A stretch of 11,734 nt of DNA. Origin: Acidobacteriota bacterium. Lineage in GTDB: Bacteria > Acidobacteriota > Polarisedimenticolia > JAPUIV01. The translations under genes and the position numbers were made by a program. The notes under the pieces are model-generated. The model was given only the letters and a program-made list of their open reading frames with translations, had not been told where the DNA came from and did not search any database. Location of the stretch: positions 1 to 11,734 of the forward strand of contig JAPUIV010000145.1 of the NCBI GenBank assembly GCA_027296665.1, in the 5' to 3' direction. Shown one piece after another: positions 7,901 to 11,734 of the stretch (positions are counted from its first letter, which is position 1; the number at the start of each line of letters is the position of its first letter).

Positions 7901-8755
7901 ACGGATCCGCCCCAGCAGGGCGAGGCTCCTTCCCTCCTCGACCCGATCCCCCCGATCCCGGTCGATCTTCAGCGCCCGGCGAACCGCCTCCAGGGCGGGC
8001 GCCAACGCTCCCCTCTGGAAATGAATCGAACCGATCCGGTAACAGGTGATCGCCAGGCCGTCCCGATCCCCCAATGCCTTCTGGATCGAACGGGCTCTGC
8101 GGAGATCGGCCAACGCTTCCTCCTCCTCGCCGTTCCGATCCCGGATCGCGCTGAGCAGGACCAGAATTTCGGCTGTCGCTTTCCGGTTCTCGAGGCGCTC
8201 CGCCAACCGGAGGGCCCTCTGGTAATCGGCCTGCGCCTCCCCCAACCGTGAGGTCTGGGCACTGACGGAACCGAGCCCGGCCAGGACCGCAATCATCCCG
8301 GCGGGATGTTCCAGGGCCGAGTATTCCCCGGCCGCGGTGGTGAAATGCGATTCCGCCTCGGCGAGATTTCCCTGCCGGAGGCGGAGGATTCCCCGGCCGT
8401 AACGCAAGGCCGGGTTCGAGTTTCCGGAGAGATCCTCCAACGACTTCTCCGCACCGTCGAGACTTCCCTGGCGGACCAGGATTTCCAGCAGGCCCCGGGA
8501 CGGCAGAGGGTGATGGGGATCGATTGCCTGGATGGCGCGGAGCTTGGCCAGGGACGGAGTGTAGTTCCCTTCCTTTAACTCCCGCTCGGCCGAAGCAAAG
8601 ATCCGGCCTACCGCCGCCTCCCGGTCAATCCGGTCGCGGGGAAACGGCAAATCGGACTGTTCCCATGACCGGGAATCCGATTTCGAACAGTGCGGGAGAA
8701 TCAGGGCGAGAAGAACAACCTGAAGGCCTATACAGGATCGACGGTGCATTGCCAA
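4976..8755 (-). CDS. Exported TPR-repeat protein with C-terminal CHAT domain lacking the catalytic His and Cys
   Basis: A 1259-residue protein. Residues 1-23 are basic then hydrophobic, ending LILPHC: a signal peptide, possibly a lipoprotein anchor at Cys23, although His before the Cys is atypical. TPR-like helices begin near 50; residues about 153-752 hold 15 TPR units in exact 40-residue spacing (GDR or similar near 229, 269, 309 and onward). A charged, probably coiled segment lies at about 824-875. The CHAT domain (caspase-like, clan CD) covers about 875-1250, with VIPDGILHYLPFEAL, then FIHIAGTG (1102-1109) and LSGSRTG (1152-1158). Active relatives carry AtHG and SACxTG; here the positions read Thr1108 and Ser1155, so proteolysis looks lost and a scaffold or binding role is more likely. 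TTG at 8755 is chosen for its spacing from GGAAGG (8761-8766); ATG at 8749 is the alternative and gives nearly the same protein. It lies 109 bp downstream of a co-directional STAS gene. Confidence 0.88.
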   Translation of the reverse strand: MAMHRRSCIGLQVVLLALILPHCSKSDSRSWEQSDLPFPRDRIDREAAVGRIFASAERELKEGNYTPSLAKLRAIQAIDPHHPLPSRGLLEILVRQGSLDGAEKSLEDLSGNSNPALRYGRGILRLRQGNLAEAESHFTTAAGEYSALEHPAGMIAVLAGLGSVSAQTSRLGEAQADYQRALRLAERLENRKATAEILVLLSAIRDRNGEEEEALADLRRARSIQKALGDRDGLAITCYRIGSIHFQRGALAPALEAVRRALKIDRDRGDRVEEGRSLALLGRIRFAMGQVEGAEQFFQEAMGIALQIGDRATEAEAIMGLGRIDLRAGRGEEALEKQLRALAIRRELKDRAGEAESLYQTGLVQDAGGQPGRALRSFEAALGINRGLRNRRGEALLLHSLGNLRVRIGDRAEGIAALEGAVLILREIRFRKEEALVRLDLGRVFLAVADYSRALPNLDRARELFGALGERTFESASLRDIGILHRRLGDFRAAETVFREGLEREREIGNRKGESDLLDQFGKMRFAQGNFPEALRLQQLSLRIRRELGDLQGEAGNLGLLGEIYRSLGDPAKAKSFLASALERMVSLPDPAGAARAGDRLGILLKETGDYQGARREFQESIRVREENEDLRGSAFGRLRLADLLQLLGQSGEAEGEMEEALRIFRVIGEGGGEAMSLMGLGEIARARGRLATATDLYEEALAGATATGTSEAVWRSEAGIAGCMEAAGQWSQALKFYQQAITHRETIRPHRLEKNRTGALFTEETDLHEKVVWLLWNHGRSFLDSDLAARGLELAEQARSGHLLRLLARTGSDLSGRIEPDLRNREARVLARITQLQDDLRSPREAEEREPIRASLEEIGDELELLKAEVRAASPDYSEIAYPEPISSAEVRSALLRPDEVMLAYLLGEKASYLWRLSRGEVEWWELPPREAIENSVRNFLGLLRAAGTGTGSDLAALSRSLAKTLLPPDSLPVDGPLLVIPDGILHYLPFEALRVPGKAGSGRYLLQSHEISYLSSASLLRLLRTRNYPAREGHSPVLLAIGDPPTANLPPTWQIPTLPFAHEEVVRIGDLFGEKERSLWVGSLAAESVVKADDVERYRFIHIAGTGWINEEVPVGSGVFLGAGSEPAEDGLLRLNEIFRLHLGAELVVLSGSRTGFGRQVRGDGMVGLTRAWIYSGARSVIVSLWDRKDQSAAELMEIMYRHLIRGESPAAALRQAKLAMLRKEGDAAMHPWRWAGFLLSGDPGRSFTPVTLAGNP
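6500..8299 (-). repeat. Array of 15 tandem TPR-encoding 120-bp units
   Basis: Within the TPR-CHAT gene, residues 153-752 divide into 15 units of exactly 40 residues with no insertion or deletion between units. Recurrent positions include LG near the start of helix A, a Gly/small residue at the turn, A-rich helix B (EAL...ALRI) and a GDR/GDL-like cap. Similarity is at protein level; the DNA units are diverged, so recent amplification is not evident. Confidence 0.8.
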
Positions 8756-8784
8756 ACCATCCTTCCGCGGGACGCTAAGGCTTT

Positions 8785-8812
8785 AATCTATGTCCAGGGG
8801 TCGATCGGGCAA
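8785..8812 (-). promoter_or_regulatory. Candidate sigma-70-type promoter for the TPR-CHAT gene
   Basis: Reading the minus strand, TTGCCC (8812-8807) is separated by 16 bases from TAGATT (8790-8785). Each hexamer matches the sigma-70 consensus at 4 of 6 positions. Transcription would begin near 8778, leaving a leader of about 23 bases with GGAAGG (8766-8761) before the TTG at 8755. It would allow expression independent of the upstream STAS gene. The match is modest. Confidence 0.28.
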
Positions 8813-8864
8813 GACAGACGGTTACCGAGATGGTTGCCAAGAATTTGGCGGTGCTAACCCAGGG

Positions 8865-9200
8865 TCAGAAGGAACCTACCGCGTCGAGTTCGCTGTCGAG
8901 GATCTCGTAGATCTCGTTGAGCCGGACCATGGTGAACAGGTCGTGGACCTTCTTGGAAGGCATGAGAAGCTTGACGTCGGCGCCCGCCTGCGTGCTCCTC
9001 TTCTTCAGCACGATCAGTAGGCCGAGACCACCGCTGTCGATCCATCGCACCTGCTTCAGGTTGAGAACGATCCTCTTCTCCCCCTTGTCCAGGAGATCCT
9101 GGACCGTGTCCTGAACGGGCAGGTTGCCCCTTCCCTTCGCGATATCTCCGCAGAGATCGACGATCTGGACCTTTCCTGCTTTCCTCATTCCGATCTTCAT
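8865..9200 (-). CDS. STAS-domain protein, SpoIIAA/RsbV-like anti-sigma factor antagonist
   Basis: A 111-residue protein consisting of one STAS domain. It shows the family pattern: an N-terminal strand (KVQIVDLCGDI), IVLNLKQVRWIDSGGLGLL (residues 44-62), and a C-terminal strand-helix with the LF...LNEIYEI region. In SpoIIAA and RsbV the Ser directly after the conserved Asp is phosphorylated by the anti-sigma kinase; here that residue is Ser56 in DSGGLG, so phospho-switching appears possible. The start is ATG at 9200 because GGGAGGG lies 5 bases upstream; a longer frame opening at 9305 lacks such a site and adds non-conserved residues. No SpoIIAB/RsbW kinase or PP2C phosphatase gene is adjacent. 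The neighbouring downstream gene on the same strand is the TPR-CHAT protein, and a link between them is only positional. A general STAS regulator outside sigma control is also possible. Confidence 0.85.
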   Translation of the reverse strand: MKIGMRKAGKVQIVDLCGDIAKGRGNLPVQDTVQDLLDKGEKRIVLNLKQVRWIDSGGLGLLIVLKKRSTQAGADVKLLMPSKKVHDLFTMVRLNEIYEILDSELDAVGSF

Positions 9201-9226
9201 GGTCGCCCTCCCAGGGAACCAATCAA

Positions 9227-9254
9227 TTGGCAAACCGATCTGCTTCCTTAAAAT
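9227..9254 (+). promoter_or_regulatory. Candidate sigma-70-type promoter for the FG-GAP/UnbV gene
   Basis: TTGGCA (9227-9232), a 16-base spacer and TAAAAT (9249-9254) each match the sigma-70 consensus at 5 of 6 positions, the best promoter-like pair in the window. Transcription starting near 9261 would give a leader of about 90 bases to the ATG at 9353. The region is AT-rich compared with the rest, which raises both promoter likelihood and chance matches. Confidence 0.45.
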
Positions 9255-9276
9255 AACCGGGAACGAAGTTGCCCCA

Positions 9277-9305
9277 TTTTTACCACTAAACCAGGAGGGA
9301 ATCAA
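9277..9305 (-). promoter_or_regulatory. Candidate sigma-70-type promoter for the STAS gene
   Basis: On the minus strand TTGATT (9305-9300), a 17-base spacer and TAAAAA (9282-9277) match the consensus at 4 of 6 positions each. Transcription would begin near 9270, about 70 bases before the STAS ATG at 9200. It is interleaved with the opposing candidate promoter at 9227-9254, so the two start sites would nearly coincide. Confidence 0.33.
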
Positions 9306-9337
9306 GGGGAATTCGTCCTATAGATGGCTCATTTTTT

Positions 9338-9352
9338 GCTCCCTCAAGGAGC
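9338..9352 (+). promoter_or_regulatory. Small hairpin enclosing the ribosome-binding site next to the start codon
   Basis: GCTCC (9338-9342) and GGAGC (9348-9352) are perfect inverted complements around a 5-base loop, ending at the base before the ATG at 9353. The right arm contains most of AAGGAG (9346-9351), the only Shine-Dalgarno-like sequence here, which also sits only 1 base from the ATG. Folding would hide it from the ribosome. Confidence 0.35.
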
Positions 9353-11671
9353 ATGGACCGTAAAGGGAAGGGAACCCTTAAGAATTGGGGGTTTTTCCTC
9401 ATATTGGGGGTTTTTTGCCTGGAAAACCCCCTCGCCGGAGGGAAGCCGGGAACCCCGCAGATTTCGGTCGAGGATTTGGGACGAGAGAGCGGGTTCCAGG
9501 ATTCCTGGGACAACCACTACCGGAAGGGACGTTCCATTGTTGCCGAGGATTTCGACGGTGACGGCTGGGTGGATTTCTTCGTCGGGAACCCGGGAAACGA
9601 GAGTTTCATTTTCCGAAACCTGGGCCCCGGCCCGGGAGGGGTTGCGCGGTTCACCCCGGATCAAGTCCTCCTCCAGGGAGAACTGGCCTTCACAGCGAGT
9701 GGAGCGGACTACGACAATGACTCGGACCTGGATCTGTTCATTGGCTGCGGCGGCCAGGAAGGGGTTTGCCTCGATTACCTGTTCCGGAACGACAGCACTC
9801 CCGGGCAGATCCTATTCACCGACGTCAGTAACCAGGCCGGAATCCGCGGTCCCGCCCCGGGAGGGTTCCCGCTGGCCCACGCAACGACGGGAAGCGCCTG
9901 GGGGGATTATGATCGGGATGGGGACCAGGATCTCTTTGTCAGCGTGATGGATGTCGACCACGCCGAGATCTCTTACAAGAGCATTCTCTGGAGGAACAAC
10001 GGTGATGGCACCTTTTCCGATGTGACGATCTCGGCCAATCTGGATTACTGGGAATATGATACAAGAACCGGGCCACCCCTCGTCGACTGGGGCCACTTCC
10101 AGAATTCCACCTGGATCGACGCGGACAATGATGGCGATCTCGATCTGCTTCTCAACAACGCGCACGGTCCCAACGTCTTGTGGAAAAACCTCCTGACGGA
10201 ACAGGGTATGCCCCGTTTCGTGGTGGCCACTCAGGCTTTTTCCCTTCCCGGCGAGGATCTCCGTTTCCCTCACTTCAGCTTCGCCAGCGCCGTGGCCGAT
10301 TTCAACAACGACGGATGGCAGGATCTGATCCTTTTCGCTGTGGGGTCGGAGCCGGGTTCCTCCCCCTACGGGAATGGGAACGGCCTCTTCATCAACCAGA
10401 ACGGACAGGGGTTCTTCAATGCCGCCTCACAAGCGGGAATCAACATGGCAGGTGGAGGAACGGAAGTTGCAATGGGATGCCAGGTGGCTGATCTGAATGC
10501 CGACGGCATTCCCGACCTGGCCATTGGCGCTGGAAACCCGGGCTTCGGGGAGTTAAACCGGCTCCTGCTCAGCAGGATGATTGCCAACGGAATCCCTCTC
10601 TTCGATGACACCAGCGCTCTCATTGACTTTGAGCCCCCGCACGGCATCAATCCCGCCTTGCCTCCGTACCCGGAGATCCCTCCCTACCCCTACCGAACCC
10701 ACGGAATGGCGGCGGCCGACATTGATGGCGACGGACACCTGGAATTGGGGGTGATGAACGGCGGGCCGGCAGCCTGGCCCGACATCGCCCGCGAGCCGAA
10801 CCGCCTCTTCCAGTTTTCCGGACAGGGGCTTGGCAGCACCTTCAGAGTGCGACTTCGGGGAAATGGCCTCACCGACAGTAGAGATGCCATCGGAACCAGG
10901 GCCTACGTTGAAATCCCCTCCGGGGCGGGATTCCGCCGAGTCTTTCAGACGGTGCTGAGCGGCAGCGGCTTCAGCGCCCAGAACGAACTGACCCTGACCT
11001 TCGGTCTGAAGAACGACACGTCGGTTTCCCGTCTGGCCGTCCTGTGGCCCAGCGGGTGCATTCAGATCCTGGACAATCCAGGGGCAGGGTCCCCCTCCCC
11101 CCTTGTGATGGACGAGACTTGCTGGACATGCCCGGGAGCTCCCGGCCCGGTGGAAGCCTGGCTCAACCCCGATGCCTACGGTTGCGGGCCTTGCCTTTCG
11201 GATCCGGACTGCGAGGACGGGATTTTCTGCAACGGCGCCGAATCATGCGACTCCACAACCGGACAATGTCTTCCGGGCGCGCCACCCACTTGCGACGACG
11301 GCAATCTCTGTACTTCTGACAACTGTGATCCGGGACAGGATGCTTGCGTCCACCTGCCTCCCGCATTGCCGGTGGAAGTGACGAACCTCCGGCAAGAACC
11401 CGTCGATCCCGAGTCAGGTTCCTCGACCCTGACGTGGGACGCGGATCCCCTGGCCGGGGCTTATCACTTTTATCACGCGCACAAACCCGACTTGAGCGAT
11501 CTCACCTGCCACATGTCCGGCGTGCTTGAAACAACGGCTTTGTGTGATGACTTACTTGCGCCTGGCGAGTTCTGCTTCCACCTGGTGACCGCTATCAATT
11601 GTAGTGGTGAGTCCACACTGGGATCGGATTCCGCGGGAACGGAACGATCGAATCTCGCGCCCTGCCCCTGA
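9353..11671 (+). CDS. Secreted FG-GAP/VCBS seven-repeat propeller protein with UnbV/ASPIC, Cys-rich and Fn3-like C-terminal domains
   Basis: A 772-residue protein of the CRTAC1/UnbV type. A Lys-rich start and hydrophobic stretch (residues 11-22) followed by LAGG predict export. Seven Asp-rich calcium-loop repeats are visible: DFDGDGWVDFF (66), DYDNDSDLDLF (119), DYDRDGDQDLF (185), DADNDGDLDLL (256), DFNNDGWQDLI (316), DLNADGIPDLA (380) and DIDGDGHLELG (456), fitting a seven-bladed propeller. Residues about 497-588 match the UnbV/ASPIC domain (IGTRAYVEI, VLSGSGFSAQNELTLTFGL, VLWPSG). A Cys-rich segment (Cys590 to Cys665, 12 cysteines, including DGIFCNGAESCD) follows, then an Fn3-like domain (about 674-762) with Cys719, 731, 741 and 750 and a terminal CP. 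The ATG at 9353 is kept because later in-frame starts would lose the signal peptide. The likely role is extracellular calcium-stabilised binding or adhesion; no catalytic motif is seen. It converges on the tRNA gene. Confidence 0.9.
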   Translation: MDRKGKGTLKNWGFFLILGVFCLENPLAGGKPGTPQISVEDLGRESGFQDSWDNHYRKGRSIVAEDFDGDGWVDFFVGNPGNESFIFRNLGPGPGGVARFTPDQVLLQGELAFTASGADYDNDSDLDLFIGCGGQEGVCLDYLFRNDSTPGQILFTDVSNQAGIRGPAPGGFPLAHATTGSAWGDYDRDGDQDLFVSVMDVDHAEISYKSILWRNNGDGTFSDVTISANLDYWEYDTRTGPPLVDWGHFQNSTWIDADNDGDLDLLLNNAHGPNVLWKNLLTEQGMPRFVVATQAFSLPGEDLRFPHFSFASAVADFNNDGWQDLILFAVGSEPGSSPYGNGNGLFINQNGQGFFNAASQAGINMAGGGTEVAMGCQVADLNADGIPDLAIGAGNPGFGELNRLLLSRMIANGIPLFDDTSALIDFEPPHGINPALPPYPEIPPYPYRTHGMAAADIDGDGHLELGVMNGGPAAWPDIAREPNRLFQFSGQGLGSTFRVRLRGNGLTDSRDAIGTRAYVEIPSGAGFRRVFQTVLSGSGFSAQNELTLTFGLKNDTSVSRLAVLWPSGCIQILDNPGAGSPSPLVMDETCWTCPGAPGPVEAWLNPDAYGCGPCLSDPDCEDGIFCNGAESCDSTTGQCLPGAPPTCDDGNLCTSDNCDPGQDACVHLPPALPVEVTNLRQEPVDPESGSSTLTWDADPLAGAYHFYHAHKPDLSDLTCHMSGVLETTALCDDLLAPGEFCFHLVTAINCSGESTLGSDSAGTERSNLAPCP

Positions 11672-11705
11672 TCGAATCCCATGTAGCGGAACTTAATGAA
11701 AACCC

Positions 11706-11734
11706 TGGTGAGCCGTGGAGGACTCGAACCTCCG
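11706..11734 (-). tRNA. 3' part of a tRNA gene, probably tRNA-Lys, cut by the window edge
   Basis: Read on the minus strand: T-stem GGAGG, T-loop TTCGAGT, T-stem CCTCC, acceptor strand ACGGCTC, discriminator A and encoded CCA (11708-11706). All lengths are canonical (5-7-5-7-1-3). The D-arm, anticodon arm and 5' half lie beyond base 11734, so the isotype cannot be read. The implied 5' acceptor strand GAGCCGT and this 3' end resemble bacterial tRNA-Lys genes; that identity is inference from recall. The 34 bases between it and the preceding gene hold nothing recognisable. Confidence 0.85.

Noticed and set aside
7559..8251. A 230-codon plus-strand open frame inside the TPR-CHAT gene, with several similar ones from 5057 to 8578
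   Set aside because: All are mirror frames of the TPR array, compositionally biased (Pro/Arg/Gln-rich) and without domain features.
8836..8849. GCCAA/TTGGC inverted repeat between the STAS and CHAT genes as a terminator
   Set aside because: Only 5 pairs, AT-containing, and no T run follows on the minus strand.
8865..9305. Longer version of the STAS gene starting at 9305
   Set aside because: The extra 35 residues are not STAS-like, while the internal ATG at 9200 has GGGAGGG at ideal spacing.
9324..9947. Plus-strand frame starting at an ATG at 9324, overlapping the FG-GAP gene
   Set aside because: It is out of frame with the FG-GAP repeats and its product is Arg/Ser-rich without domains. A short leader peptide cannot be excluded but is unsupported.
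11646..11678. Direct repeat GATCGAATC at 11646-11654 and 11670-11678
   Set aside because: Two 9-base copies, one inside coding sequence, without further copies or structure; chance is adequate, and it does not look like a tRNA attachment-site duplication.

Overview
The window is high-GC bacterial chromosomal DNA with six protein genes on both strands and the 3' end of one tRNA gene. The gene set (ECF sigma factor with zinc anti-sigma factor, membrane-anchored bactofilin-like protein, TPR-CHAT envelope protein, STAS protein, and a secreted FG-GAP/UnbV protein with Cys-rich and Fn3-like C-terminus) suggests a Gram-negative, probably uncultured lineage such as Acidobacteriota or a neighbouring deep phylum. 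That placement is inference; nothing here is a phylogenetic marker read to species level.

Layout. 1-2544 (+): most of a class II, B12-dependent ribonucleotide reductase (nrdJ), cut at its 5' end by the window edge, with a hairpin starting at its stop codon. 2762-4979 (+): a tightly coupled three-gene operon, ECF sigma factor / ZAS-type anti-sigma factor / signal peptide-bactofilin-multispan membrane protein, joined by ATGA and TTGA stop-start overlaps. 4976-8755 (-): a 1259-residue envelope protein with 15 TPR units in exact 40-residue register and a C-terminal CHAT domain whose His and Cys catalytic positions read Thr and Ser. Its stop codon shares a CTAG palindrome with the operon's last stop, and a perfect 8-bp hairpin spans both. 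8865-9200 (-): a single-domain STAS protein with the phospho-acceptor Ser retained, upstream of the CHAT gene on the same strand. 9353-11671 (+): a secreted seven-repeat FG-GAP/VCBS propeller with UnbV/ASPIC, Cys-rich and Fn3-like domains, transcribed divergently from the STAS gene. 11706-11734 (-): the T-arm, acceptor strand and encoded CCA of a tRNA, probably tRNA-Lys.

How it fits together. The ECF/anti-sigma/bactofilin operon looks like a self-contained envelope-sensing unit whose output includes its own membrane bactofilin. The STAS and TPR-pseudo-CHAT genes could form a second signalling or scaffolding pair, but no cognate kinase or phosphatase is in view. nrdJ and the tRNA are housekeeping genes at the two ends. 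There are no mobile elements, CRISPR arrays or phage genes, and no gene-free stretch over 300 bases. The most unusual item is the exported TPR protein with an apparently dead CHAT protease domain.
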